A stretch of 64,000 nt of DNA. Source: Planomicrobium soli (GTDB lineage: Bacteria > Bacillota > Bacilli > Bacillales_A > Planococcaceae). Numbering within the stretch: the stretch's first letter is position 1; each line of letters starts with the position of its first letter. The stretch spans positions 1 through 64,000 of the forward strand of contig NZ_PYAT01000014.1 of the NCBI RefSeq assembly GCF_003014655.1, read 5' to 3'. Both the position numbers and the translations under genes were made by a program. The notes under the pieces were generated by a model that saw nothing but the letters and a program-made list of their open reading frames with translations, did no database searches and had not been told where the DNA came from. Positions 47,621 through 56,788 of the stretch are shown one piece after another.

Positions 47621-47647
47621 ATTATAATATCATAGGCGTTTTGTCAA
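47621..47647 (-). promoter_or_regulatory. rpoB promoter, candidate
   Basis: TTGACA (47642-47647) and TATAAT (47621-47626) are both perfect, but only 15 bases apart, which should weaken it. It overlaps the ybxB gap region. Confidence 0.5.
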
Positions 47648-47648
47648 G

Positions 47649-48251
47649 TCAAACTTTTCTTGCCTCAAAGATGAAGTAACCTTTCTTTTTGTCAGCTACC
47701 CGCACTTCTCCAAAAAGTTCTTCTAACTTCTCCTGCGTCGAAGGAGCCCCTTGCTTTTTCTGGATAACCACCCACAAAGAACCTCCAGCCACCAATTTTT
47801 CGCAAGCTTCTTCATAAAAACGAAAAATCGTTTCTTTTCCCGCCCGAATCGGAGGGTTTGTTAAAATTGCTGAAAAATCAGATGCTTCGACCGAAGCAAG
47901 TCCATCACTTTCATAAACCATTACATTTTGAATGCCGTTTTTATCAGCGTTTTTCTTGGCTAACTCAATTGCGCGCGTATTGACATCCACCATATGGACT
48001 TTTTTCTGAGGAAATGCTTTGGCGACTGCCATTCCGATCGGTCCATACCCACATCCTACATCTAACACTGGTCCGTCTACTTCTGAACCTTGAAACGCTT
48101 CAATCAATAGGCGTGAACCAAAGTCCACTTCACCTTTACTAAAAACGCCTGCATCTGTATGGAAATGGAACTTCTCGCCCCGCAATGTATAGGTCCACTC
48201 TCGAGGATTGCTTTTTGTTTGAGGATTTTTAGAATAGTAATGTTGCGACAT
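47649..48251 (-). CDS. ybxB: class I SAM-dependent methyltransferase (RsmC-like, YbxB)
   Basis: 200 residues. The SAM motif LDVGCGYGPIGMAVAK and the catalytic-type NPP motif (ILTNPPIRAG) typical of RsmC/RlmG guanine-N2 rRNA methyltransferases are present. A target in rRNA is likely but unproven. It lies between rplL and rpoB as ybxB does in B. subtilis. Confidence 0.85.
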   Translation of the reverse strand: MSQHYYSKNPQTKSNPREWTYTLRGEKFHFHTDAGVFSKGEVDFGSRLLIEAFQGSEVDGPVLDVGCGYGPIGMAVAKAFPQKKVHMVDVNTRAIELAKKNADKNGIQNVMVYESDGLASVEASDFSAILTNPPIRAGKETIFRFYEEACEKLVAGGSLWVVIQKKQGAPSTQEKLEELFGEVRVADKKKGYFIFEARKV

Positions 48252-48310
48252 ATGAGGTCCCCCTACATTAATCGGTTTTTAACCAAAAAACGAAAATCTG
48301 AATATAAAAA

Positions 48311-48347
48311 GAAGAAAAAGCCCGTCGGTATGCACTGACGAGCTTTT
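48311..48347 (-). terminator. terminator after rplL
   Basis: AAAAGCCCGTC (48316-48326) pairs with GACGAGCTTTT (48337-48347, one wobble), followed on the minus strand by TTTTTCTTC. Confidence 0.85.
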
Positions 48348-48370
48348 CTATCTTTTATTAATTCTTGAAA

Positions 48371-48730
48371 TTACTTAACTTCTACTGAAGCGCCAACTTC
48401 TTCAAGTTTGCCTTTGATTTCTTCTGCATCTTCTTTAGAAACGCCTTCTTTAAGCGCTTTAGGTGCTTCGTCAACTAGACCTTTTGCTTCTTTCAAGCCA
48501 AGACCAGTGATTTCGCGTACTACTTTGATAACTTTGATTTTTTGATCGCCTGCAGAAGCAAGGATTACGTCAAATTCAGTTTTCTCTTCTTCAGCAGCAC
48601 CGCCAGCAGCAGCTGCAGCAACAGGAGCAGCAGCAGTTACGCCGAACTCGTCTTCGATTGCTTTTACTAGGTCATTAAGTTGAAGAACTGTCATTTCTTT
48701 GATTGCGTCTAAGATTTGTTCTTGTGTCAT
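48371..48730 (-). CDS. rplL: 50S ribosomal protein L7/L12
   Basis: 119 residues. An N-terminal dimerisation helix, an Ala/Gly/Glu hinge ([19 protein letters not shown]) and the factor-binding C-terminal domain [15 protein letters not shown]. It forms the stalk that recruits GTPase factors. GGAGG precedes the ATG. Confidence 0.98.
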   Translation of the reverse strand: MTQEQILDAIKEMTVLQLNDLVKAIEDEFGVTAAAPVAAAAAGGAAEEEKTEFDVILASAGDQKIKVIKVVREITGLGLKEAKGLVDEAPKALKEGVSKEDAEEIKGKLEEVGASVEVK

Positions 48731-48787
48731 TATAATTTCCTCCTATAGATTAGGTATTTTTTTGTGTAGCTTAACCGGCTAACTTAA

Positions 48788-49288
48788 TTAAGCGCCTTGT
48801 TCTTCTTTTGAATCTGCAACTGCTTTTGTAGTAGCAGCAAAGTTGCGGATTGGAGCTTGAAGTACGCTGAGTAGCATAGATAGTAGGCCTTCGCGTGATG
48901 GAAGTTCCGCCAACGCTTTAACCTCGTCTGCTGATGCGATCGTGCCTTCAATAACACCTGCTTTGATCTCAAGTGCTTCGTTCTTTTTAGCGAAATCGTT
49001 GATGATTTTCGCTGGCGCTACTACATCTTCATTTGAAAATGCAATCGCGTTTGGACCTACAAAGTGTTCGTTGATTGCTTCAAGTCCGTGCATTTCTGTT
49101 GCACGGCGAGTCATTGAGTTTTTGTAAACTTTAAACTCAATCCCTGCTTCACGAAGCTGTTTGCGAAGTTCGGTAAGTTGGGCAACATTCAATCCGCGAT
49201 AATCAACAACTACAACCGAAGCTGCAGCACCGAATTTATCAGCGATTGTTTGTACGACAACTTTTTTCGTTTCAACTGCTTTGCTCAT
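48788..49288 (-). CDS. rplJ: 50S ribosomal protein L10
   Basis: 166 residues, [20 protein letters not shown]. It anchors the L7/L12 dimers on 23S rRNA. I used ATG 49288 with AGGAGG about 7 bases upstream; the ATG at 49315 precedes the site. It is regulated by the leader upstream. Confidence 0.97.
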   Translation of the reverse strand: MSKAVETKKVVVQTIADKFGAAASVVVVDYRGLNVAQLTELRKQLREAGIEFKVYKNSMTRRATEMHGLEAINEHFVGPNAIAFSNEDVVAPAKIINDFAKKNEALEIKAGVIEGTIASADEVKALAELPSREGLLSMLLSVLQAPIRNFAATTKAVADSKEEQGA

Positions 49289-49317
49289 TTTGGCACCTCC
49301 TGTAGATTTTTTCATCT

Positions 49318-49478
49318 ATACCGTTTCAAAACATAAGAAAAGCCTCTGGTCTTTTACAGACACAGAGGCATAAAGTCAGCATCATAAAGATGTTTACTGA
49401 ATTCATCATGTCCTCGGCAGGGATAAATTAAGCGGCTAGCGCCCCTGCTGTCTGCGGTACAAATGGATATTTCACAAC
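49318..49478 (-). ncRNA. L10 leader with attenuator
   Basis: The minus strand contains CCGCAGACAGCAGGGGCG, then GCCGCTTAATTTATCCCTGC and GAGGACATGATGAATTC, characteristic of the Bacillales L10 leader. A terminator follows: GCCTCTG (49363-49369) / CAGAGGC (49342-49348), then TTTTCTTATG. Binding of the L10-L12 complex would favour termination and lower rplJ-rplL expression. Confidence 0.9.
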
Positions 49479-49484
49479 TTCGCT

Positions 49485-49513
49485 ATTGTAGCAAAGAAGA
49501 AATGAAATGTCAA
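49485..49513 (-). promoter_or_regulatory. rplJ-rplL promoter
   Basis: TTGACA (49508-49513), 17 bases, TACAAT (49485-49490) on the minus strand, immediately after the rplA stop. Confidence 0.85.
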
Positions 49514-49517
49514 TAAC

Positions 49518-50216
49518 TTATTTAGCGATTACAGTGTTAGTGTCTACTTTAACAGCAGGACCCATTGTAGTTGTAACGTTTAACGACTTCATGTAAGTAC
49601 CTTTAGCAGCCGATGGCTTCGCTTTTTGTACTACTTCGAAAATCGCCGCTAAGTTTTCAGCTAGTTTGCTGTCATCGAAAGAAACTTTTCCGATTGGAGC
49701 ATGGATGATACCTGTTTTGTCTGCACGGTATTCCACTTTACCAGCTTTGATTTCTTGAACAGCTTTAGTTACATCAAATGTAACTGTACCTGTTTTAGGG
49801 TTTGGCATTAAGCCTTTTGGTCCCAAAACGCGTCCAAGTTTACCAACTTCGCCCATCATGTCAGGAGTAGCTACGATTACATCGAAGTCAAACCAGCCTT
49901 GTTGGATTTTTTGGATATATTCAGCATCGCCAACATAGTCAGCGCCTGCAGCTTCAGCTTCTTTAAGTTTGTCGCCTTTAGCGAAAACCAATACGCTTTG
50001 AGTTTTACCAGTACCGTTTGGAAGTACTACTGCCCCACGGATTTGCTGGTCGTTCTTGCGCGTATCAATTCCAAGACGGAAAGCTACTTCTACTGTTGCG
50101 TCAAAGTTAACTGTGCTAGTTTTTTTCGCAAGTTCGATCGCTTCTGTTGCATTGTAAAGTTTTGAACGGTCGATTAATTTTGCTGCTTCTTGCAGCTTTT
50201 TGCTTGTTTTAGCCAT
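49518..50216 (-). CDS. rplA: 50S ribosomal protein L1
   Basis: 232 residues, [21 protein letters not shown], with [21 protein letters not shown]. It forms the mobile stalk near the E site. GGAGG precedes the ATG. In many bacteria L1 represses the rplK-rplA mRNA. Confidence 0.98.
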   Translation of the reverse strand: MAKTSKKLQEAAKLIDRSKLYNATEAIELAKKTSTVNFDATVEVAFRLGIDTRKNDQQIRGAVVLPNGTGKTQSVLVFAKGDKLKEAEAAGADYVGDAEYIQKIQQGWFDFDVIVATPDMMGEVGKLGRVLGPKGLMPNPKTGTVTFDVTKAVQEIKAGKVEYRADKTGIIHAPIGKVSFDDSKLAENLAAIFEVVQKAKPSAAKGTYMKSLNVTTTMGPAVKVDTNTVIAK

Positions 50217-50225
50217 TTTAAATGT

Positions 50226-50262
50226 CCTCCTTGTTGTGGTCTAACGGTGTAAGCCTCCCACG
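50226..50262 (-). promoter_or_regulatory. possible L1-binding mRNA site
   Basis: Between rplK and rplA the mRNA reads CGUGGGAGGCUUACACC, which can form a GUGG…CCAC hairpin. GUGGGAGGCUU also occurs in the L1-binding region of E. coli 23S rRNA. Such mimicry is how L1 regulates its operon in other bacteria. This is similarity from memory, so low confidence. Confidence 0.4.
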
Positions 50263-50325
50263 ATTAAGGGCTGCGTGGTTCACTATCGAACTCAACGCAA
50301 CCCATCCAAAAACAACTACTAATTA

Positions 50326-50751
50326 TTAGTCTTCGATTGTAATGCCCATGCTGCGAGCAGTACCTTCAACCATCAACATTGCAGCTTCAACTGAAGCAGC
50401 GTTTAGATCTGGCATTTTAGTTTCTGCGATTTCGCGAACTTGATCGCGTTTCACAGTCGCTACTTTATTGCGGTTCGGTTCGCCTGAACCTGACTCGATA
50501 CCTGCTGCTTTTTTCAAAAGAACTGCAGCGGGTGGAGTTTTCGTAATGAAAGTAAATGAACGGTCTTCAAATACTGAAATCTCAACCGGAATAATAAGTC
50601 CTGCTTGTTCTGCAGTACGCGCGTTGAATTCTTTACAGAAGCCCATGATGTTAACACCTGCTTGACCCAATGCTGGACCAACCGGTGGCGCTGGATTTGC
50701 TTTTGCTGCAGGGATCTGCAATTTTACAACTTTAATAACTTTTTTAGCCAC
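50326..50751 (-). CDS. rplK: 50S ribosomal protein L11
   Basis: 141 residues, [36 protein letters not shown]. It lies in the GTPase-associated centre; L11 senses stalled ribosomes for RelA. The start is GTG 50751, 8 bases after AGGAGG. The longer ATG frame to 50802 lacks a site. Confidence 0.97.
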   Translation of the reverse strand: MAKKVIKVVKLQIPAAKANPAPPVGPALGQAGVNIMGFCKEFNARTAEQAGLIIPVEISVFEDRSFTFITKTPPAAVLLKKAAGIESGSGEPNRNKVATVKRDQVREIAETKMPDLNAASVEAAMLMVEGTARSMGITIED

Positions 50752-50878
50752 GAAACACACCTCCTTAAGTCCGTGATGTGGTAATAGGGTTTCCCCTCCC
50801 ACTCAATATCAGTCTATCAACCTTATTGATAGATTAGTTAAAATGTACAGATGGTACTCTGACAGTCTGACCTATGAA

Positions 50879-50907
50879 ATAATACCACTGATGAAACAGA
50901 ATAGCAA
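50879..50907 (-). promoter_or_regulatory. rplK-rplA promoter
   Basis: TTGCTA (50902-50907), 17 bases, TATTAT (50879-50884) on the minus strand, just past the nusG stop. A leader of about 120 bases follows. Confidence 0.75.
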
Positions 50908-50914
50908 GTAGTTT

Positions 50915-51448
50915 TTATACCTTCTGAACTTGTTCGAAATCCAATTCCATTTTTGTTTCCCGGCCGAAGATATCGATGGACACTTTAACTTTACCTTTTG
51001 TTTCATCAATTTCTTCTACCTTGCCTTGGAAGTTTGCAAACGGTCCTTCCATTACTTCGACCGTGTCGCTAACAGCGAAATCGATATCGAGCTTACGTCC
51101 TGCCATGCCCATCTGTTTCAAGATGAACTCAACTTCTTCATCTAAAAGCGGAGTTGGTTTTGCGCCGCCGCCTGATGAGCCGATAAAGCCTGTGACTCCT
51201 GGCGTATTTCGTACCACATACCAAGATTCATCTGTCATGATTAATTCAACCAGTACGTATCCCGGGAAGGTTTTGCGCATTACTGTACGTTTTTTGCCGT
51301 CTTTAAAATCTGTTTCTTGCTCTTCTGGAATAATAACGCGGAAAATTTTGTCTTGCATACCCATTGTTTCGACACGCTTTTCCAAGTTCGCTTTTACTTT
51401 GTTTTCATATCCAGAGTAAGTATGGACTACATACCAATTTTTCTCCAT
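50915..51448 (-). CDS. nusG: transcription termination/antitermination protein NusG
   Basis: 177 residues. The N-terminal NGN domain (EKNWYVVHTYSGYENKVKANLEKRV) and a C-terminal KOW domain (DTVEVMEGPFANFQGKVEEID) are present. It contacts the polymerase and the ribosome or Rho. GGAGGGA precedes the ATG. Confidence 0.98.
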   Translation of the reverse strand: MEKNWYVVHTYSGYENKVKANLEKRVETMGMQDKIFRVIIPEEQETDFKDGKKRTVMRKTFPGYVLVELIMTDESWYVVRNTPGVTGFIGSSGGGAKPTPLLDEEVEFILKQMGMAGRKLDIDFAVSDTVEVMEGPFANFQGKVEEIDETKGKVKVSIDIFGRETKMELDFEQVQKV

Positions 51449-51491
51449 TATCGCGCGGACTAGACGTCCATCCCTCCTTTTTCTCCAAATT

Positions 51492-51519
51492 AAAAAACCC
51501 GTTCGAATAGAATGACGGG
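51492..51519 (-). terminator. hairpin with T-run between secE and nusG
   Basis: On the minus strand CCCGT (51515-51519 paired with 51498-51502) forms a short hairpin around an inner TTC/GAA pair, then TTTTTTAATTT. It looks like a weak intrinsic terminator inside what is usually one operon, so it may only reduce read-through into nusG. Confidence 0.6.
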
Positions 51520-51546
51520 CTATTTTTATTCGTTATTCTTGTTGGC

Positions 51547-51732
51547 TTAAAGTGCTAAGAACCAGCGTACTGCTGCAGAAATGCCTGTATCGATCAATGC
51601 AAAAAAGAGTGCCATAAAAATACAGGTTGATAAAACAACAATTGTATAGCGGGTTAACTCTTTGCGTTTCGGCCAGCTGACTTTTCTCATTTCTGAAAGA
51701 ACATTATTGAAGAATCCACCAATGTTACCCAT
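51547..51732 (-). CDS. secE: preprotein translocase subunit SecE
   Basis: 61 residues. An amphipathic segment FFNNVLSEMRKVSWPKRKEL precedes a single membrane helix (YTIVVLSTCIFMALFFALID). This is the short Gram-positive form. It clamps SecY. Confidence 0.97.
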   Translation of the reverse strand: MGNIGGFFNNVLSEMRKVSWPKRKELTRYTIVVLSTCIFMALFFALIDTGISAAVRWFLAL

Positions 51733-51791
51733 TATTTAAAAAACCTCCGAATTTCAAAATCACTCTATATCGTCCGGCATTCAAGTAAAAT

Positions 51792-51938
51792 TCATATCGT
51801 TTGTTTATGCACGGTATGCTCATTGCAATGAGCACAGAATTTTTTGAGTTCCAAACGGGTGCTAGGCTCCGCTTTCGCTGGAACCGTATAATTGCGTGAT
51901 GCACACTTCGAGCAGTTTAAAACGATTTTTTTAGCCAT
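51792..51938 (-). CDS. rpmG: 50S ribosomal protein L33, zinc-binding form
   Basis: 48 residues, MAKKIVLNCSKCASRNYTV… with two Cys-x2-Cys pairs (CSKC, CAHC), the C+ form. It sits 59 bases upstream of secE, where B. subtilis keeps rpmGB. GAGGG precedes the ATG. Confidence 0.95.
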   Translation of the reverse strand: MAKKIVLNCSKCASRNYTVPAKAEPSTRLELKKFCAHCNEHTVHKQTI

Positions 51939-51972
51939 TTCCCTCATCCTATTCGAGTTTGCAGCTTTTTCA

Positions 51973-52001
51973 AGGGTATCACCTTAAAACTAACCTGTCA
52001 A
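51973..52001 (-). promoter_or_regulatory. rpmG-secE-nusG promoter
   Basis: TTGACA (51996-52001), 17 bases, TACCCT (51973-51978) on the minus strand. The -35 is perfect; the -10 is weak. Confidence 0.6.
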
Positions 52002-52008
52002 CCGAACC

Positions 52009-52659
52009 TCAAGAGCTTCCGGTTTCATTTGTCTGCAGGTGGCGCTCTAATTTACGTTTTACCCGCTGCAATGCATTATCAATTGATTTGACATGCCGAC
52101 CCAACTTTTCTGAGATTTCTTGATAGGATTGTCCATCCAAATAAAAAGTTAATACCTCGCGTTCGAAATCACTTAACACTTCGCCCATTTTTTCTTCCAT
52201 GTACAGGAACTCTTCATTATTAATCATCAATTCTTCCGGATCGTCTACGGCGCTCCCCGTCAGGACATCCATCAATGTGCGGTCGGATTCCTCATCATAG
52301 ATAGGTTTATCAAGCGATACATAAGAATTCAGCGGAATGTGTTTTTGTCTTGTGGCAGTTTTAATAGCCGTGATGATTTGCCGGATAATGCATAGTTCGG
52401 CAAATGCGCGGAACGAAGACAGCTTATCGCTCCGAAAATCACGGATTGCTTTATACAGGCCAATCATGCCTTCTTGAATGATGTCTTCTTTATCAGCACC
52501 AATCAAAAAATAAGAGCGGGCTTTCATCCGTACGAAATGCCGAAACTTGGTTATCAAAAAATCTAAGGCTTCGGTATTTCCGTTGTGGACTAAACTGACA
52601 AGTTCTTCATCTGTCATGTCGGTAAAACTTTTAGGTTGAACTTGCTCATGATTTCCCAC
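52009..52659 (-). CDS. sigH: RNA polymerase sigma factor SigH (sigma-30)
   Basis: 216 residues. Region 2 (LDFLITKFRHFVRMKARSYFLIGADKEDIIQEGMIGLYKAIRDF) and region 4 (LDGQSYQEISEKLGRHVKSIDNALQRVKRKLERHL) are intact. In Bacillus it starts sporulation and competence; in non-sporulators it is retained for competence or stationary phase. The start is GTG 52659, 7-8 bases after GGAGG. It has its own promoter. Confidence 0.95.
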   Translation of the reverse strand: MGNHEQVQPKSFTDMTDEELVSLVHNGNTEALDFLITKFRHFVRMKARSYFLIGADKEDIIQEGMIGLYKAIRDFRSDKLSSFRAFAELCIIRQIITAIKTATRQKHIPLNSYVSLDKPIYDEESDRTLMDVLTGSAVDDPEELMINNEEFLYMEEKMGEVLSDFEREVLTFYLDGQSYQEISEKLGRHVKSIDNALQRVKRKLERHLQTNETGSS

Positions 52660-52695
52660 GGGTATCCCTCCGGTTGCGCGAGCCTCAATAACATC

Positions 52696-52725
52696 AGTAT
52701 ACAGGAAGAAAATTTTGAGCGTCAA
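52696..52725 (-). promoter_or_regulatory. sigH promoter
   Basis: TTGACG (52720-52725), 18 bases, TATACT (52696-52701) on the minus strand, immediately after the rae1 stop. Confidence 0.7.
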
Positions 52726-52729
52726 CCTC

Positions 52730-53239
52730 TCATTCTTGTCCGCGTCTCCATTTTTCGAAAATTTCCTCTACTTCTTCACTTAATGGAATTTTGGATGATG
52801 CCCGCTCCTCCTGAATTTCTTTTACTCTTTTGGTGATTTTTTTCTGAATTTCTTCCATTTCAATCTCCAACTCACGCGCGGAAATACGCAAGGCACCTTT
52901 GGCAAAAATCACCGACTGTTCGGTTGAATCGGAAGTAGCGACATAGACTTGGTCGCGGCGCGTTTTTAAGCTCGACGCAAGTTTCTCAATCCGTTCATCC
53001 GCTGTCTCACTTTCCCGCGTGAAAATGACTTCAACGTCATGATGTTTGTTTTTGGCTTCGATTCCAGGGACAAGATGTGCATCAAATACAATAATGACTC
53101 GCCATCCTTTAAAGCTTCTATACTCAGCCAACCGTTCAATGAGACGGTCTCTGGCATCTGCTAATTTGTCCTTTTTTAATTCTTTCAGCTCCATCCAATC
53201 ACCAATGATATTGTATCCATCAACCAGCAGAATATTCAT
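52730..53239 (-). CDS. rae1: NYN-domain ribosome-associated endonuclease Rae1 (YacP)
   Basis: 169 residues. It starts MNILLVDGYNIIGDWMEL with acidic PIN-like catalytic residues (DGYN, FDAH, ATSD). In B. subtilis Rae1 cuts mRNA in the A site of translating ribosomes. It lies 5 bases after rlmB. Confidence 0.9.
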   Translation of the reverse strand: MNILLVDGYNIIGDWMELKELKKDKLADARDRLIERLAEYRSFKGWRVIIVFDAHLVPGIEAKNKHHDVEVIFTRESETADERIEKLASSLKTRRDQVYVATSDSTEQSVIFAKGALRISARELEIEMEEIQKKITKRVKEIQEERASSKIPLSEEVEEIFEKWRRGQE

Positions 53240-53244
53240 GGCCT

Positions 53245-53997
53245 TTACCCCAGCGGATGACGCTTTCTGTAGACTTCATACATTAAAAGACTGGCTGCTA
53301 CTGATGCGTTCAGCGATGTCACATGCCCAACCATTGGCAGCTGGTAAAGGAAATCGCATTTATCACGCAAAACACGGCTCATGCCTTTGCCTTCGCTGCC
53401 AATGATAACAGCAAGCGGCAATGAGGCATCCATCTGGCGGTAATCCGACGACTCTTTTGCATCCGTCCCGGCAATCCAGACGCCGCGCTTTTTCAGTTCG
53501 TCCAACGTTTGCGAAAGATTTGTTACACGTACTACTGGAACGTGCTCGATCGCACCGGTCGAAGCTTTCGCGACAACCGCCGTCAAACCGACAGCTCGCC
53601 GTTTTGGAATGATCAGGCCATGGGCGCCGACCGCATCAGCTGTCCGCATAATCGATCCGAGATTATGAGGATCCTCCAGTTCATCTAAAATCAGGAAAAA
53701 CGGGTCTTCTGCCCGAGCAGTCGCCACATTGAACAAATCATCAAGTTCTGCATAGTTATACGCCGCAACTGCAGCTGCAATGCCTTGATGGTTAGAATCG
53801 GTCAGCCCGTCAATTTTTTTCTTCGGCACAAACTGGACCAAAACCCCTTTGTCTTTTGCCAGCTGCAGCAATTCGGTGATGCCTTTTTTCTGCACGCCCT
53901 CAGCAACCCAAATCTTATTTATATCGCGGTCTGCACGAAGTGCTTCGAGCACAGGGTTCTTGCCGCCGATAATTTCTGATGTTGTTTCTTCGCTCAT
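53245..53997 (-). CDS. rlmB: 23S rRNA (guanosine-2'-O)-methyltransferase RlmB/TrmH family
   Basis: 250 residues. An N-terminal substrate-binding domain precedes a SPOUT domain with [32 protein letters not shown] and [19 protein letters not shown]. It likely methylates G2251 of 23S rRNA. Its ATG overlaps the mrnC stop (ATGA). Confidence 0.93.
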   Translation of the reverse strand: MSEETTSEIIGGKNPVLEALRADRDINKIWVAEGVQKKGITELLQLAKDKGVLVQFVPKKKIDGLTDSNHQGIAAAVAAYNYAELDDLFNVATARAEDPFFLILDELEDPHNLGSIMRTADAVGAHGLIIPKRRAVGLTAVVAKASTGAIEHVPVVRVTNLSQTLDELKKRGVWIAGTDAKESSDYRQMDASLPLAVIIGSEGKGMSRVLRDKCDFLYQLPMVGHVTSLNASVAASLLMYEVYRKRHPLG

Positions 53998-54413
53998 TTG
54001 ATCACTCCTCTCAACTCTTCCACGATGGCAATCGAATAAGATACGATTTCGTGGAGCCGCTCTTGCTGTTCTTTTAGATACAGCCAGCCGAGCACAGCTT
54101 CAAACGCAGTACTGAAATTGTACGTTTGAACATCTGTATTCTTCGGCACACTGCCCGATTTAGCATTGCGCCCTCTTCTCATGACCGCCAGTTCTTCTTC
54201 TGTCAGAAACTCTTCTTCCGTCAGCCTCTTCAGCACCATCGCCTGAGCTTTTGCCGAAACGAATGTAGTGGATTGGCGATGCAGCATGTTCGGTTTGACA
54301 TGTCCAGAGCGCAGCAAATGCTCACGCACCGCTTGCTCGAAAACCGCATCACCCATATAAGCGAGGGCCAGTGCGTTCAACTGGTCAACGTCCCTGTTTC
54401 GTAAAACGTTCAC
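53994..54413 (-). CDS. mrnC: Mini-ribonuclease III
   Basis: 139 residues. The RNase III fold with catalytic acidic residues ([18 protein letters not shown]) and no dsRNA-binding domain. It matures 23S rRNA ends. It starts 5 bases after the cysS stop. Confidence 0.93.
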   Translation of the reverse strand: MNVLRNRDVDQLNALALAYMGDAVFEQAVREHLLRSGHVKPNMLHRQSTTFVSAKAQAMVLKRLTEEEFLTEEELAVMRRGRNAKSGSVPKNTDVQTYNFSTAFEAVLGWLYLKEQQERLHEIVSYSIAIVEELRGVIK

Positions 54414-54417
54414 CTTA

Positions 54418-55818
54418 TTACCCCCTCTTCCAGCGCGTGCCCTGTGCGGTATCTTCTAAAATGATGTTTTTTTCCTTGAATAAATCACGGATTTCATCTG
54501 CTCTGGCGAAATTGCGGTTCTTGCGCGCTTCAATACGCTCCTCTAGCAGCGCTTCCACTTCTGCATCGAGTAGTTCCTCTTCTTGCTTGAATGGCACACC
54601 CAAAACGCCCACAAGTTCATCAAACGTTTGAATAAAAGCCTTAATTACGTTTGTTGATGTCTGCTTTTCCAATAAATACGTATTAGACAGGCGTGATAGA
54701 TCAAACACCTTTGAAATCGCATTTGCTGTATTGAAGTCGTCATCCATCGTTTCAATAAATTCAGCTTTAATCCCTTCGATCTTTGACAGCCACAGATCTG
54801 AATGATCGCCAAGATCTGCGGATGCCCCTAAACGGTGCTTCAAGTTGCTGTAAGCAGTGCGCAAGCGTTCAAGTCCGGCCGCTGCATCTTCCACTAATTG
54901 CCGCGAGTAGTTGATCGGATGGCGGTAGTGGACCGATAACATAAAGAATCGCAGGACTTGTGGGTCCAGTTCTTTTAAAATGTCATTGACCAAAACAAAA
55001 TTATTCAGTGATTTCGACATTTTTTCGTTATCAATATTTATATACCCATTATGCATCCAATAACGTGCAAAAGTTTTTCCAGTCAACGCTTCGGATTGTG
55101 CAATTTCGTTTTCATGGTGAGGGAATGTTAAATCCTGGCCGCCAGCATGGATATCGATTGTATCGCCTAAATGCTCACGCGCCATCACGGAGCACTCGAT
55201 ATGCCAGCCTGGACGCCCTTTGCCCCATGGGCTTTCCCAGAAAATTTCACTTGGCTTCGCTGCTTTCCACAACGCAAAATCCAGCTCGTCTTCTTTTTTA
55301 TCGCCAACTTCTATGCGTGCGCCAATTTTCAATTCATCGACGGATTGATGCGATAACTTGCCGTAGCCATCGAACTTACGGGTGCGGTAATAGACGTCTC
55401 CTTGCGATTCATAGGCAAATCCTTTTTCAATTAGCGCTTCGATAAATTCGATGATTTGTGGCATATGGTCCATAACGCGCGGATGGATATCCGCCTCGTC
55501 GCAACCGAGTGCTTTCGTATCTTCAAAGTAGGCTTTAATGAACCGTTCGGCGATTTGAGGCACCTCTTCCCCCAATTCGTTTGCAGCTTTGATCAATTTA
55601 TCATCTACATCTGTAAAGTTGGACACATACGTTACGTCATAGCCTCTGTATTCCAAATGGCGGCGTACGGTATCATAAACGATGACCGGCCGCGCATTGC
55701 CGATATGAATATAATTGTAGACGGTTGGTCCGCACACATACATTTTTACTTTTCCTTCTTCAAGAGGAATAAACACTTCTTTTTCACGTGACAATGAATT
55801 AAATAATTGAATACTCAT
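54418..55818 (-). CDS. cysS: cysteinyl-tRNA synthetase
   Basis: 466 residues. HIGH motif [11 protein letters not shown], zinc ligands in CGPTVYNY and ECSVMAREH, and [10 protein letters not shown] are present. It overlaps cysE as ATGA (55815-55818). It is transcribed under the Cys T-box. Confidence 0.98.
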   Translation of the reverse strand: MSIQLFNSLSREKEVFIPLEEGKVKMYVCGPTVYNYIHIGNARPVIVYDTVRRHLEYRGYDVTYVSNFTDVDDKLIKAANELGEEVPQIAERFIKAYFEDTKALGCDEADIHPRVMDHMPQIIEFIEALIEKGFAYESQGDVYYRTRKFDGYGKLSHQSVDELKIGARIEVGDKKEDELDFALWKAAKPSEIFWESPWGKGRPGWHIECSVMAREHLGDTIDIHAGGQDLTFPHHENEIAQSEALTGKTFARYWMHNGYINIDNEKMSKSLNNFVLVNDILKELDPQVLRFFMLSVHYRHPINYSRQLVEDAAAGLERLRTAYSNLKHRLGASADLGDHSDLWLSKIEGIKAEFIETMDDDFNTANAISKVFDLSRLSNTYLLEKQTSTNVIKAFIQTFDELVGVLGVPFKQEEELLDAEVEALLEERIEARKNRNFARADEIRDLFKEKNIILEDTAQGTRWKRG

Positions 55819-56477
55819 GATAGCTTCCCTTCTTCCTGCTTAGCTTTTCTCAATACTTCGATTTCCCGCTGCAACTCAGCCAACTTGAATTCCATCGCTT
55901 CCACTTTATCCATAATGGGATCCGGCAGATCCTGATGGTTCAAATCCGGTTTTACTTTTATGCCGTCCTGGATAACGACCTTTCCTGGAATTCCGACAAC
56001 GGTTGAGTTGGCCGGTACGTTTTTCAATACGACTGAACCGGCTCCGACTTTCGAATTGGCCCCAACTGTAATCGAGCCCAATACTTTCGCACCCGTTGCG
56101 ACCAGTACATTGTCTTCAAGCGTTGGATGCCGTTTTCCTTTTTCCTTGCCCGTTCCGCCGAGCGTCACTCCTTGGTAAAGCGTGACATTATCGCCTATTT
56201 CGCATGTTTCACCAATCACAACACCCATTCCATGGTCAATGAAGAAGCGGCGGCCAATAACTGCTCCCGGATGGATTTCAATGCCGGTGAAAAACCGGCT
56301 AATTTGAGAGATGACCCGTGCTAAGAAAAACCAGTTCTTTTTAAAGAAGAAATGTGCAATTCGATGTGCCCAAATGGCATGCAAACCTGAATAGGTCAGC
56401 ATCACTTCAAAATAGCTGCGTGCCGCTGGATCTTGTTCAAAAATGACATCAATATCATCTTTGATTCGTTTCCACAT
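55815..56477 (-). CDS. cysE: serine O-acetyltransferase
   Basis: 220 residues. The N-terminal helical domain ([20 protein letters not shown]) is followed by left-handed beta-helix repeats ([29 protein letters not shown]…) with catalytic His. It makes O-acetylserine for cysteine synthesis. AAAGGAG precedes the ATG. Confidence 0.97.
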   Translation of the reverse strand: MWKRIKDDIDVIFEQDPAARSYFEVMLTYSGLHAIWAHRIAHFFFKKNWFFLARVISQISRFFTGIEIHPGAVIGRRFFIDHGMGVVIGETCEIGDNVTLYQGVTLGGTGKEKGKRHPTLEDNVLVATGAKVLGSITVGANSKVGAGSVVLKNVPANSTVVGIPGKVVIQDGIKVKPDLNHQDLPDPIMDKVEAMEFKLAELQREIEVLRKAKQEEGKLS

Positions 56478-56504
56478 GCTGTTTAGCTCCTTTCTGTCCC
56501 AAAA

Positions 56505-56757
56505 TAAAAAGCGCCCCTGTCATTTACATGACAGAGACGCATAATTGCGCGGTTCCACTCTGATTAAAAGGGACGGACCCTTTTCTCTCGAACGCCTTTA
56601 ACGCAGGCAATACGTCTGGTCTACTTGATTCGACTCAGCACTCAGAGAGGCATTTCCATGCTGCAGGGGCTCAGATCCTTTTCAGCCGGTGAGGATCCTC
56701 TCTTTAGAACATGCTGCATGTACTTATTCTCGTCAACGATTTCGTAATGGTAAAGTT
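56505..56757 (-). ncRNA. T-box riboswitch, predicted tRNA-Cys specific, before cysE-cysS
   Basis: The T-box AGAGTGGAACCGCG is at 56548-56561. A terminator hairpin with wobble pairs (56511-56523 / 56528-56540) and a T-run follow. Stem I has an AGTA motif. Counting from the conserved GAG gives specifier UGC (Cys) at 56650-56652. Cysteine starvation would raise cysE and cysS. Confidence 0.93.
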
Positions 56758-56758
56758 T

Positions 56759-56786
56759 ATTCTACACTTTTCGAGCTATAAGTCAA
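56759..56786 (-). promoter_or_regulatory. cysE-cysS promoter
   Basis: TTGACT (56781-56786), 16 bases, TAGAAT (56759-56764) on the minus strand, just after the gltX stop. It drives the T-box leader. Confidence 0.7.
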
Positions 56787-56788
56787 TC

